Shown in pieces: positions 55,038 to 64,000 of a stretch of DNA of 64,000 nt (its first letter is position 1; the number at the start of each line of letters is the position of its first letter). A model generated the notes under the pieces. That model was not told the origin of the DNA. It ran no database searches and saw nothing but the letters and a program-made list of their open reading frames with translations. Made by a program: the position numbers and the translations under genes. Source of the stretch: Schizochytrium sp. TIO01 (lineage: Eukaryota; Sar; Bigyra; Thraustochytrida; Thraustochytriidae); contig CM015708.1 of NCBI GenBank assembly GCA_004764695.1, positions 62,001 through 126,000 on the forward strand, written 5' to 3'.

Positions 55038-56150
55038 TTAAGTTTGACCCAGTAGGACTGTGAACTTTTGTCCAGGCTTACAGTACTCCAAGCTTGTTCC
55101 AACAGTGCGCCTTCGCACATCTTCCTGAACACCAAAAAATGCGCGCAAACTATTGTCAAGCATTGTATTGAAAATCCGGGTTTTGGTGCATTGGCTAAGT
55201 GCGCGCTCTAGAACCTCAAAGACTTCCTCGTTGAGATTCTCTGGACAACCCTTGCCAAGAATCAGTGCGTCAGCATAGTCATCAAGCAAGGCCATCGAGA
55301 AGTCCTCTGGGATTTCTTTATGCGTGCAAAGAATAGGCATGAGCATTACCTGAAGCAGGCTTCGCGCAAGCTTGTTCAGAGGAAGACTCTTAAACCCATC
55401 ACTATCCTCGGGCTGCATGTCGTCACTAGCATACACTGACTTTGAACCAATATTCGTTAACAGCTTTTGAACATTATGTGATACACTGTACTTCTTTTGT
55501 GCCTGGCGCAGTGGCGTCAGCTTGAGAGGTACCTTGTACTCTGAGAATCCATAGCGCTTTGGTAGATCTGCAATATCGCTCATCGATGGAACCTCCCACA
55601 GAACAAGATCTCCCGGCACAAAGTTAGACTTCGAATTGTTAAAGATGTCCATTGTGCCCTGGACACGCACTGTGATTTGTTCTTTACGCAAACTTGGATC
55701 ATCTGAGGCTGGTGTCGTGTCGCCGAGCGAAACACCAATGTATCGAATATTCTCAGAAAGCTTTTGGCAGATTACATCATGCGGAATGCTATTGTTATTA
55801 ATTTCATCAACCGAAAACTCCTCGCGACGCAAAAACGCACCGTTTAGATTGGACACTACAGGAATCGCATTATCAAGCGCAGATCCATTGTTCTTGATAC
55901 TCTTACCTAACTGAAACACAAGATCACCACGATCAATCCGACTTGTAGCAGGATCAAGTGTAGCATTTCGCATATAAAAAATGTAATCGGGATTAGTGCC
56001 ATCTTCACGCCCAGTTTTTGCATCCGCACGCTGTTTAATTATCGTACGCGCAAAGAAATTTTGCTTATCATGGCGACATTGGATAACGACGGTGTTTTGC
56101 GAGGGGTCCTCACCAAACATCCCCTTCAAGCCTCGACCTCCTGCAAACAT
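55038..56150 (-). CDS. Putative virion structural protein, beta-rich
   Basis: 370 residues from ATG 56150 (MFAGGRGLKGMF); the longer frame starts only at a TTG. The central region (about 165-215) has IGVSLGDTTPA followed by QITVRVQGTMDIFN and FVPGDLVLWEVP; this I-G-V ... V-x-V-x-G ... G-D-x-V rhythm is typical of small beta domains on phage capsids (decoration/fibre-base type). The C-terminal third is helical. No membrane helix. Strongest reason to call it virion-related is this beta pattern plus the neighbours; confidence in the role is low. Confidence 0.6.
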   Translation of the reverse strand: MFAGGRGLKGMFGEDPSQNTVVIQCRHDKQNFFARTIIKQRADAKTGREDGTNPDYIFYMRNATLDPATSRIDRGDLVFQLGKSIKNNGSALDNAIPVVSNLNGAFLRREEFSVDEINNNSIPHDVICQKLSENIRYIGVSLGDTTPASDDPSLRKEQITVRVQGTMDIFNNSKSNFVPGDLVLWEVPSMSDIADLPKRYGFSEYKVPLKLTPLRQAQKKYSVSHNVQKLLTNIGSKSVYASDDMQPEDSDGFKSLPLNKLARSLLQVMLMPILCTHKEIPEDFSMALLDDYADALILGKGCPENLNEEVFEVLERALSQCTKTRIFNTMLDNSLRAFFGVQEDVRRRTVGTSLEYCKPGQKFTVLLGQT

Positions 56151-56479
56151 CTTTTCAAACCCACCTAAAACTATACTCACAATCAAGAGCCGCCAAAAAT
56201 ATTCGTATAATTTTACTTAATAGAATCAAATAGCAATGCTTGCAAATTGCAAAAAAAAACAAGCTAGCTTTTAACAAACATTATTCTAAGCTTTATTTTC
56301 ATATATACTTTTCAACCCATCAAAACTTTATTAAAATGTATTAATATGTCGAATATTAAAATAGCTATTTCTCTAAAAAGGGTATGATGCTTTTCTAGTT
56401 TGATCACAATTACCTTTCTTCTATATATTTGCTATTTTTATAGTTGACACGAAACACACTCTGTGTTTCATGTCTAAAA

Positions 56480-57625
56480 TTAATTGCGAACTCGATCAAC
56501 TGCATCCATACCATTCTCTTGTAGGCGCATCAAATTTTGAAAGGGTAGAAGATCAGGATTTGGGTCTAAAGGAACAATTGGATAAACGGTGATCGTAAGA
56601 TCAAATGTCAAGGCTGAATTCTTGTTCATCAGCCCATACAAATGCAGGCCCCAATTATCCATCGTAAAGGGTCGCTCCTTTGTAATCCTTTGCATAAATT
56701 GATAGGTCGATTCTGTATAAGTTTGAAGTGGAACTACAGTGTCTGTGCCACCCCGCTCACCCTCTACTGGATGCCATGTTGACTGAAAAGAAGTGTTATG
56801 CAAATTAACACGCGTATTTCGCTTTACGGTCAAACCATCATCCTCTCGAAAGTATGTCGTCTTTGTGGGTCGCTTACTTGAATTATAAACCTTACTGTTG
56901 TCGATACCAGATGCATAACTTAGATTGAAGATCGGTTCAAGGCTTTCATCTCGAGGATATGGATTATAAGCATCTTCGCGCTCCTCACGATCTTCATCTT
57001 CATCATCCATTTCAGGACCACCACTAGCTACTGCAGTTTCACCGGATTCTCCAGCGCTAGCATGATTAGAGACATCTTTTGGCAACTTGACTTGGCCAAT
57101 CAACTCTGAATTTCTATCAAACAACTTAGCCTTTGGGATTCCACTTCCTGAACCTGGAGTATAATCGTCTGTGAAACGCATTCCATTCAAAATCCGCACA
57201 GGCATCCGATTATCGGTCAACTTACACCAGTCGCCCTCAATCTGTGTTGCTAGCATTTCCATGTTATCGACCTTTCGCATAATTGGAGCAATGTAAAGGC
57301 CTTGAAAAGCATTTGGGATTTGGGACCTGACATTAGAAATCACAGCTTCTTCGCAATGATATGCCAGGTCCCATTCAACATCACTGTGAACCAAAAACTG
57401 GCCGCAAATATTCTTAAACTCTTTAATCGTGTTATCCGACCCGACCAAAAGCTCCCTGATTGACAAAAACAAACCCTTACCATTTCCACGACACGCACTT
57501 TCCCATTGTTTTTCAGAGGTCAAGCAGGTTAAAGTATAGACAATTGGCTGCGGCGACACCCTTGTGTTCGTCTCAGCGTCAGCCCTGACGCGCACAAGCG
57601 GATGGTTGTTATTACTATATAACAT
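56480..57625 (-). CDS. Putative virion protein with acidic insertion, unknown function
   Basis: 381 residues from ATG 57625 (MLYSNNNHPL). A beta-rich N-terminal ~190 residues, an acidic, disordered insertion (about 205-240, DDEDEDREEREDAYNPYPRDE) and a beta-rich C-terminal part ending in a short helix (FQNLMRLQENGMD). No membrane segment. Could be a capsid triplex or minor capsid protein, but no motif supports one choice. The gap 56151-56479 (~330 bases) is AT-rich and has no ORF. Confidence 0.6.
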   Translation of the reverse strand: MLYSNNNHPLVRVRADAETNTRVSPQPIVYTLTCLTSEKQWESACRGNGKGLFLSIRELLVGSDNTIKEFKNICGQFLVHSDVEWDLAYHCEEAVISNVRSQIPNAFQGLYIAPIMRKVDNMEMLATQIEGDWCKLTDNRMPVRILNGMRFTDDYTPGSGSGIPKAKLFDRNSELIGQVKLPKDVSNHASAGESGETAVASGGPEMDDEDEDREEREDAYNPYPRDESLEPIFNLSYASGIDNSKVYNSSKRPTKTTYFREDDGLTVKRNTRVNLHNTSFQSTWHPVEGERGGTDTVVPLQTYTESTYQFMQRITKERPFTMDNWGLHLYGLMNKNSALTFDLTITVYPIVPLDPNPDLLPFQNLMRLQENGMDAVDRVRN

Positions 57626-57836
57626 TCTAGCAAATGCACTACTCTTCTTCGAAATAAACCAGTACAGTTGACTCGATACTAATATGCTAAGCCATTTTCT
57701 ACATATATTCACCAGCAATTAATTTTCTTCATATATAGAAACATATTATCACATCAACGCTCGCTCATAGAACACAGAATATGGCATTAAGTTAGTCAAC
57801 TAGACCAAGTTACACACGCTTATTGCATGTCAACTG

Positions 57837-57870
57837 AATAATAATAATAATAATAATAATTTTATTATTA
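57837..57870. repeat. (AAT)n followed by (TTA)n: small microsatellite palindrome
   Basis: Eight AAT units followed by TTTTATTATTA, which can pair with them as a hairpin, just after the stop of the 95-residue ORF on the minus strand. Confidence 0.8.
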
Positions 57871-57879
57871 CCTTTTTGA

Positions 57880-58167
57880 CTATTGGCGACTCATAGTCTT
57901 TTTCACGTCGTAGATCGGATCATCCTTGTCGAGGCCTTTTTTTTTGTGCAAAGCGCCAACCGTGCGGAACTGTCTAAAAAGTACGCGGACTTGCTCAAAC
58001 CCTTCAGTGCTGAAGAGGCACACGCACCCTCCTGCGTCTGCGGCAGCCAAAGCCCGTGACGATTGTCTCGGTTCTTCGGTCAGTCTTGCTGATTCGCTCG
58101 CCTGATCAGCACGCTGGTTTTTACATCTATCTGCCAGACGCAAGTGCTCGTTGCAAGCTAGCCACAT
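57880..58167 (-). CDS. Small protein, unknown function (uncertain)
   Basis: 95 residues from ATG 58167 (MWLACNEHL); ATG 58188 would add seven residues and overlap the divergent start at 58187. Polar and Arg/Gln/Ala-rich in the first half, with a folded-looking end (CVCLFSTEGFEQVRVLFRQF then a Lys-rich tail). No hit to a known family by eye. Base composition is more GC-rich than neighbours. It may be real because it fills the gap exactly, but evidence is weak. Confidence 0.4.
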   Translation of the reverse strand: MWLACNEHLRLADRCKNQRADQASESARLTEEPRQSSRALAAADAGGCVCLFSTEGFEQVRVLFRQFRTVGALHKKKGLDKDDPIYDVKKTMSRQ

Positions 58168-58186
58168 ACCACTCGTTCGTCTCACC

Positions 58187-59119
58187 ATGAGCTCAACTGT
58201 AAAGCGCAAGGTAGACAGCGTGGAGAGCTTTACTTTAGTGAAAAGGTCAGCAACGCCATCGACCTATGATAATATTCAACACGAGTTGGATCAGCTTAAA
58301 ACCTTTGCTGCTTTTAGTAAAATACGGAACAGCTCAAACAAGAAACTAAAGACTGCAAAGGCTTCGCCAATCTACAGCTTTGATTTGCATTTTGTAGTTG
58401 ATAAAATCTACTGCCCTACCAATAGCATTGCTTCGCATCCAAACTCTGACAATACAAGACTCAAGCTTCCTGTGATGCTTTTATCTTCACGCGAAATGCT
58501 ACTCAAACAACTGACCACACCAGAAAACAGCACCAATAAGGACATACCAATTACCTTAGCTGCTTTGCTCTTCGCGAACGACTCTAATGATCATAAGACT
58601 ACAGATCTAATCCTCGAAAGTTTCGTTTGTATCAACCATCTCGATACATGCAACCACAGTGACAATGTCACTGTCTTTGCTAATGCTGAGTCTGGTTTCT
58701 CAACAAACAGGTGCTGCGCTTGCATTAAAGATCATATCAACAGATCTCAAGATTTAACAAAGAACGGTGAAGCTCAAACCTATATACAAGACGCAAAGCT
58801 TGCTGGTTTTGATCTTTCTGGACACAAAGACGACATATTCTTGTCCGTATTTTCTTTGGACTTGCAAAATGTATTTGCAAACAAATCTGTGGTTAGCAAA
58901 ATCACGGTACAGTTAATGACCGACAAGACATCAAAAAATTATCCAAGATTTGACATTATTCTTTCAGTACCCAAGTCAAACAGATGGGAAACAGAAGCCC
59001 AGGAACATATGCACTTTCTGTCCAAACATTTTTTTGATTGTTTGCGTTCAAATAACATTTGCACAGCCACAGTCATAGCAACTTGTAGCAAAACACGACT
59101 CGATAAGATTTTAAATTAG
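58187..59119 (+). CDS. Soluble protein with Cys/His pairs, unknown function
   Basis: 310 residues from ATG 58187 (MSSTVKRKVDS). The basic N-terminus (KRKVD, KKLKTAK) could be nuclear-targeting. The rest is mixed alpha/beta. A Cys/His cluster lies near the centre (CINHLDTCNHSD, then CCACIKDH), a possible zinc site. The C-terminus (about 225-305) has strands and helices without a known motif. It is the last gene before the 3-kb non-coding repeat region. Confidence 0.65.
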   Translation: MSSTVKRKVDSVESFTLVKRSATPSTYDNIQHELDQLKTFAAFSKIRNSSNKKLKTAKASPIYSFDLHFVVDKIYCPTNSIASHPNSDNTRLKLPVMLLSSREMLLKQLTTPENSTNKDIPITLAALLFANDSNDHKTTDLILESFVCINHLDTCNHSDNVTVFANAESGFSTNRCCACIKDHINRSQDLTKNGEAQTYIQDAKLAGFDLSGHKDDIFLSVFSLDLQNVFANKSVVSKITVQLMTDKTSKNYPRFDIILSVPKSNRWETEAQEHMHFLSKHFFDCLRSNNICTATVIATCSKTRLDKILN

Positions 59120-59336
59120 TTTCATTATATTAATCTGTTTTCTATGAAAGCAATCTTTTTCTCTTCATGTTTTTGCTCTCTCATATTGGTGGTGTCTTAT
59201 CTCACTCAATTGATTGATCTCCAAGCTAATGATGTAAGGGTTCATTATTACAACTAGTAGTTACTAAATTCTTACCTCTATGACTGTTTCCATGCTACCC
59301 CTTTTGGTATATTTGTTACTTTCTTGTTAAATCTGA
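59120..59336. other. Non-coding AT-rich spacer
   Basis: No ORF and no repeat recognised between the gene ending at 59119 and the repeat array. Confidence 0.6.
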
Positions 59337-61790
59337 ATGGTCAGTCAATCAGGTGTTGTATTCTGACTATTTCGAATTGACACAAGCCGAGTGTGGCGAT
59401 CGAAAGCGGGCATCTGCGCGCAGCTAGACACCAACTTGTGCATAGATCCGAGCTCTATTGAGCAAACGCAAAGCGACTTTCGAAGATAAAATAAATATAA
59501 ACGAAATCAGTATTAGTCAAGTCTATATAATGATTACTACTTAAAAAATTGTTTAATTATCTCAAATTTCTGAAAAGACAAAATCGAGTTAATTGGCGTG
59601 CCACCAACCTTTCCAAATGGTCAAATGGCTAAATCGCTATTTATAGTAAGAGTTATACTAGGACACCTATCTACTATCACTAAACATCTAGTCTAAACTA
59701 TAAACTACTAGTATGTATAACAACGTCTAATAGTGTTTAGTCATAGGTCTATAGGAGTTTCAATCTCAATGGTCAATCAGGTGTTGTATTATGGCTATCT
59801 CGAATTGACACAAGCCGAGTGTGGCGATTGAAAGCGGGCATCTGCGCGCAGCTAGACACCAACTTGTGCATAGATCCGAGCTCTATTGAGCAAACGCAAA
59901 GCGACTTTCGATGATAAAATAAATATAAACAAAATCAGTATTAGTCAAGTCTATATAATGGCTACCACTTAAAATAATGTTTAACTATCTCGAGTTTCTG
60001 AAAAGACAAAATCGAGCCAATTGGCGTGCCACCAACCTCTCCAAATGGTCAAATGGCAAAATCGCTATGAACCATAAGAGTCATACTAAGATACCTTTTG
60101 TACTATCAATAAGCATCTAGTCTAAACTGTAAACTACTAGTATGTATAACAACGTCTAATGGTGTTAGTCATAGATCTATAGGAGTTTCAATCCGAATAG
60201 TCAGTCAGGTATTGTATTATGGCTATTTCAAATTTACACAAGCTGATTGCGGCGATCGAAAGCGGGCATTCGAGCGCAGCTAGACACCAACTTGTGCATA
60301 GATTCGAGCTCTATTGAGCAAACGCAAAGCGACTTTCGATGATAAAATAAATATAAACGAAATCAGTATTAGTCAAGTCTATATAATGGCTACCACTTAA
60401 AATAATGTTTAATTATCTCAAGTTTCTGAAAAGACAAAATCGAGTCAATTGGCGTGCCACCAACCTCTCCAAATGGTCAAATGGCAAAATCGCTATGCAC
60501 CATAAGAGTCATACTAGGATACCTTTTGTACTATCAATAAGCATCTAGTCTAAACTACTAATAGTGTCTAGTCATAGATCTATAGGAGTTTCAATCCGAA
60601 TAGTCAGTCAGGTATTGTATTATGGCTATTTCAAATTTACACAAGCTGATTGCGGCGATCGAAAGCGGGCATTCGAGCGCAGCTAGACACCAACTTGTGC
60701 ATAGATTCGAGCTCTATTGAGCAAACGCAAAGCGACTTTCGAAGATAAAATAAATATAAACGAAATCAGTATTAGTCAAGTCTATATAATGGCTACCACT
60801 TAAAATAATGTTTAATTATCTCGAGTTTCTGAAAAGACAAAATCGAGTCAATTGGCGTGCCACCAACCTCTCCAAATGGTCAAATGGCAAAATCGCTATG
60901 CACCATAAGAGTCATACTAGGATACCTTTTGTACTATCACTAAACATCTAGTCTAAACTACTAATAGTGTCTAGTCATAGGTCTATAGGAGTTTCAATCC
61001 GAATAGTCAATCAGGTGTTGTGTTCTGGCTATCTCGAATTGACACAAACTGATTGCGGCGATCGAAAGCGGGCATTCGAGCGCAGCTAGACACCAACTTG
61101 TGCATAGATTCGAGCTCTATTGAGCAAACGCAAAGCGACTTTCGAAGATAAAATAAATATAAACGAAATCAGTATTAGTCAAGTCTATATAATGGCTACC
61201 ACTTAAAATAATGTTTAATTATCTCAAGTTTCTGAAAAGACAAAATCGAGCCAATTGGCGTGCCACCAACCTCTCCAAATGGTCAAATGGCAAAATCGCT
61301 ATGCACCATAAGAGTCATACTAAGACACCTATCTACTATCACTAAACATCTAGTCTAAACTATAAACTACTAGTATGTATAACAACGTCTAATGGTGTTA
61401 GTCATAGGTCTATAGGAGTTTCAATCTCAATGGTCAATCAGGTGTTGTATTCTGACTATTTCGAATTGACACAAGCCGAGTGTGGCGATTGAAAGCAGCC
61501 ATCCGAGCGCAGCTAGACACCAACTTGTGCACAGATCTGAGCTCTATTGAGCAAACGCAAAGCGACTTTCGATGATAAAATAAATAGAAACGAAATTAGT
61601 ATTAGTCAAGTCTATATAATGATTACTACTTAAAATATTGTTTAATTATCTCAAGTTTCTGAAAAGACAAAATCGAGTCAATTGGCGTGCCACCAACCTC
61701 TCCAAATGGTCAAATGGCAAAATCGCTATGCACCATAAGAGTCATACTAGGACACCTATCTACTATCACTAAACATCTAGTCTGAACTAC
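59337..61790. repeat. Six tandem copies of a 403/428-bp non-coding repeat (candidate origin/maintenance locus)
   Basis: A common anchor (CAGCTAGACACCAACTTGTG) starts at 59421, 59849, 60277, 60680, 61083 and 61510, giving periods 428, 428, 403, 403 and 427. The short form lacks a ~25-base segment (around TAAACTACTAGTATGTATAACAACG). Within each unit a GC-richer part (GGCGATCGAAAGCGGGCA, GAGCTCTATTGAGCAAACGC) is followed by a strongly AT-rich part (GATAAAATAAATATAAACG), a layout like initiator-binding sites next to a DNA-unwinding element. No ORF of note. Copies differ by scattered substitutions and are most alike next to each other. Confidence 0.9.
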
Positions 61791-61906
61791 TAATACTTCT
61801 TACTACATACTATTCTTACTACATACTATTCTACTAATATGAATCAATAATCTAGAATAAAATGGATTAAACCTTTGAGTTGAGATGATAACAGAGTATA
61901 AAGGGA

Positions 61907-61913
61907 AGAAGGA

Positions 61914-61945
<32 letters not shown>

Positions 61946-62020
61946 GAAGGAATAGAAGGAATAGAAGGAATAGAATGAGAATGAGAATGAGAATGAATAG
62001 AATGAGAATGAATAGAAGGA

Positions 62021-62104
<84 letters not shown>

Positions 62105-62130
62105 ATTAATTAATTAATTAATTAATTAAT
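61907..62130 (+). repeat. (GAAA)n microsatellite with (AATT)n end
   Basis: Two long GAAA runs separated by GGAATA and GAGAAT units, ending in about seven ATTA units up to the stop of the heliorhodopsin gene. Only a Lys/Glu/Arg low-complexity shadow ORF is present. Confidence 0.9.
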
Positions 62131-62898
62131 GCCGATAACAATAACTGGAGCCCAAACAAGAATAGATTTAGTGCTGAGAGAAAGCAGGTGAAAGACTCCA
62201 TCCATTTCAAGCTTTGATAGTTTATCTATTTCGACATTATGACATCGTGCAAATGTAACAAAATAAAGTTGGTTTAAGCCAAAACCCAGACTTATAAAAA
62301 GAGTTACTAAGATGATGGCGGAAGTGTAACCAGGCACAACAAAGGTTTTTGTTCGAAGATTTCGAAAGTAAAATGTAAGTATGATAGCCCACTGCAATGA
62401 ATAAGCAATAGATCCAATGACTATTGTAGACAGCGATATTCGTGGAATAATAGAAACATTAGCATTTTCAAGATAAGACATGGTTGTTGTTAATGATTGC
62501 AATATAATGATAAGCGCAAGGACCCAGGGCTGTGTAGCATGAACCAAAAGTGCAATAGTCCATATCATTATGGGCATTGTTAGTAAAAACTCTAGATGGC
62601 GCAGACGTAGAGAAATGACCTGATCGCCACAAAAACTGAGCTGCGAGCATGCATAAATAGCATGAAAGAATGCTGTAATAAATAGAAGAGCGGCGTTTAA
62701 ATGCAACAGATTTACTTGGTGACAGCAACCGAACGAGAACAAAAGTGGTGAGGCATTACTGATCGCGGAACCAAGGTATGTCTGAATGATCGCAAACAAA
62801 AGATTTTGAGCGGTACAGTATATCTGAAAATGGAGAAAAGCCATAGAGGCAAGTAGACGCTTAGCTAGAGGCAAAGTTACATGTTGTTCTTTTATCAT
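62122..62898 (-). CDS. Heliorhodopsin
   Basis: 258 residues with seven hydrophobic segments. TM1 starts LAKRLLASMAFLHFQIY (L-x-x-x-(L/M)-x-x-H as in heliorhodopsins). TM2 ends FITAFFHAIYA with the conserved His. TM3 begins RLRHLEFLLTMPIMIW, matching the R-W-x-E-Y-S-x-S-x-M-I signature, with E103 at the counterion position. TM7 is HLLSLSTKSILVWAPV, matching A-K-S-L-L-A-W-Q, so K244 should bind retinal. Heliorhodopsins are light-sensing retinal proteins in inverted orientation; some viral ones conduct ions. They are characteristic cargo of mirusviruses and some giant viruses. The short polar N-terminus and lack of a signal peptide fit the family. Confidence 0.8.
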   Translation of the reverse strand: MIKEQHVTLPLAKRLLASMAFLHFQIYCTAQNLLFAIIQTYLGSAISNASPLLFSFGCCHQVNLLHLNAALLFITAFFHAIYACSQLSFCGDQVISLRLRHLEFLLTMPIMIWTIALLVHATQPWVLALIIILQSLTTTMSYLENANVSIIPRISLSTIVIGSIAYSLQWAIILTFYFRNLRTKTFVVPGYTSAIILVTLFISLGFGLNQLYFVTFARCHNVEIDKLSKLEMDGVFHLLSLSTKSILVWAPVIVIGIN

Positions 62899-63058
62899 AT
62901 TGGGTGAAAATCTTTAATCTAAAAAACGAATAATATTGTTTGTAGTATCTATTTTTTTCTTTCTTGACTGCATATATTAATAATTCAAATAGCATAAATG
63001 AGAGTTGGTAGTGAATCAAACTATTTAAAAAATAACTTGCGGAGAAGGGATATTTTTC

Positions 63059-63952
63059 ATGTTTGAGATCAGTGACCTTCCTTTCAATATAAGCAACAGC
63101 TTCGATAATTGCGCTTTAGAAAAAGCATCCTTCGAAGATGTGTATGATCTTACTTTAGTGAACAACTCTGGACTAAACCAAACCATCAGTCATTCGACCA
63201 GACCTATTTTGGTAAAATGTATGTCTATGCTAAACCAAGAAGACCGGCACTTTGTGTATGATCAGCGAGGATTTGCAATGTGTGACTTGCATTCATGTAA
63301 AGTGTTATACAATCGCCAGACACATCAACATAATACTTTAAGTTGTTCTGGTGTAGTTCAAATGGTTGATAAGAGTGGCGAAGAAGTGTTATATAGAGCC
63401 GACGGACTAAATTCAAGCTTGTTCAACCAGGAAACACATCGCTACTTTAACCCACTAGCTGTTGGTAAGGTTGATTTTTCTGACCTGAAACAAGTGCCTT
63501 CGAACGGACTTCTGGATTCCAATATAGACTTGTATTATATAAAAGACGTTCGAAGCACGTTTTATGAAAATATTTATTCAGTTAATTGTACTAATTTTGG
63601 CAGAACCTGTGTGCAGTTGACAGATGGTAATACGTTATGTTTTGGAAATCTAGATACAAATACGCCAATGCTTCAGACGCTACCAGCATTTGTACTTGGT
63701 GCAGTCATTACACATATAATTGGAAGTTTTTTATATACAATCATGACGCCGGTGCTAGGCCGGGACATGACAGCTTCTCCAATCGCATCAATTGCAATGT
63801 ATTTGGCGCCATTGATAGGAGTCATCTTTCTTGTGATGGGCTCGACAATAGTTGCTTCAGTATCTTTTGTGTTGGGTTGCCTTATTTCATTTGCAACAGT
63901 AATTATTACTGTTCGCTCAGTTGATTGGGTAGTTTCCAGGTTTTTTATATAG
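63059..63952 (+). CDS. Membrane protein with Cys-rich lumenal domain, unknown function
   Basis: 297 residues. The first ~205 residues are hydrophilic, with eight or so Cys (including CDLHSC, VNCTNFGRTC, LCFG) and several NxS/T sites, so likely lumenal or extracellular and disulphide-bonded. There is no obvious signal peptide. Three hydrophobic segments follow: about 206-228, 241-262 and 262-284, the last two nearly continuous. The tail is short and basic. It could be an envelope protein; no family recognised. After its stop there are only 48 bases of window. Confidence 0.65.
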   Translation: MFEISDLPFNISNSFDNCALEKASFEDVYDLTLVNNSGLNQTISHSTRPILVKCMSMLNQEDRHFVYDQRGFAMCDLHSCKVLYNRQTHQHNTLSCSGVVQMVDKSGEEVLYRADGLNSSLFNQETHRYFNPLAVGKVDFSDLKQVPSNGLLDSNIDLYYIKDVRSTFYENIYSVNCTNFGRTCVQLTDGNTLCFGNLDTNTPMLQTLPAFVLGAVITHIIGSFLYTIMTPVLGRDMTASPIASIAMYLAPLIGVIFLVMGSTIVASVSFVLGCLISFATVIITVRSVDWVVSRFFI

Positions 63953-64000
63953 TTTCAATAAATTTATTAAACGCTACAAATACATAAATGTTCATCTAGT

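Noticed and set aside
59337-61790. CRISPR array
   Set aside because: Units are 403-428 bp and repeat over their whole length; there are no short repeats with unique spacers and no cas genes.
61885-62109. Lys/Arg-rich ORF in the GAAA tract
   Set aside because: Microsatellite translation only.

Overview
The window looks like part of a mirusvirus (Mirusviricota) genome or a resident/endogenous copy of one: a large eukaryotic DNA virus with a herpesvirus/phage-like HK97-fold virion module. The case rests on protein content. There is a probable portal protein (6057-7613), a probable HK97-fold major capsid protein (32042-34555), the C-terminal part of a eukaryote/archaeal-type RNA polymerase largest subunit as its own gene (45873-47480), a minimal TFIIS-like zinc ribbon (17732-17944), and a heliorhodopsin with its Schiff-base lysine (62122-62898), plus a decayed paralogue (12286-13314). 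This combination is known from mirusviruses. The Thr-Pro stalks (PTxxPT) on the surface proteins are typical of stramenopile secretomes, so a thraustochytrid-like or other stramenopile host is my best guess. Mirusvirus elements are known from Aurantiochytrium, but the host assignment here is inference.

Layout. 0-13.4 kb: a zinc-binding fragment, a zinc-ligand-less deaminase-like protein, tRNA-Arg, a RING-CH (MARCH-type) membrane E3 ligase, several small membrane proteins including a pair of claudin-like paralogues flanking the portal gene, a coiled-coil protein and the decayed heliorhodopsin. 13.4-18.5 kb: a coiled-coil protein, a 1069-residue orphan, the TFIIS ribbon and a MORN-repeat protein. 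18.6-30.8 kb: about 12 kb of secreted or membrane-anchored FG-GAP/beta-propeller and PAN/apple-like proteins, four on the minus strand and two on the plus strand from one divergent intergenic region. 31-38.5 kb: the capsid neighbourhood (MCP and likely virion proteins). 38.7-51.7 kb: a Cys-rich protein, a secreted subtilisin, a membrane-anchored M11-like protein without a visible metal site, the RNA polymerase subunit and a 1373-residue orphan. 51.7-52.4 kb: short iterons and 208-bp direct repeats. 52.5-59.1 kb: candidate structural proteins and small unknowns. 59.3-61.8 kb: six copies of a 403/428-bp non-coding repeat, a good candidate for an origin or maintenance element. 62.1-64 kb: the heliorhodopsin and a membrane glycoprotein-like ORF.

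The genes fit a virus that makes its own herpes-like capsid, brings its own transcription parts, and places a large set of stalked adhesion-like proteins, proteases and 7-TM/4-TM proteins on virion or host membranes. Genes are close together, on both strands, and I see no need for introns in this window. Simple-sequence repeats, mainly (ATT)n, (TTC)n and (GAAA)n, are unusually common and run into coding sequence. No terminase, maturation protease, DNA polymerase or N-terminal RNA polymerase part was recognised; they would have to lie outside the window or be too diverged to see.
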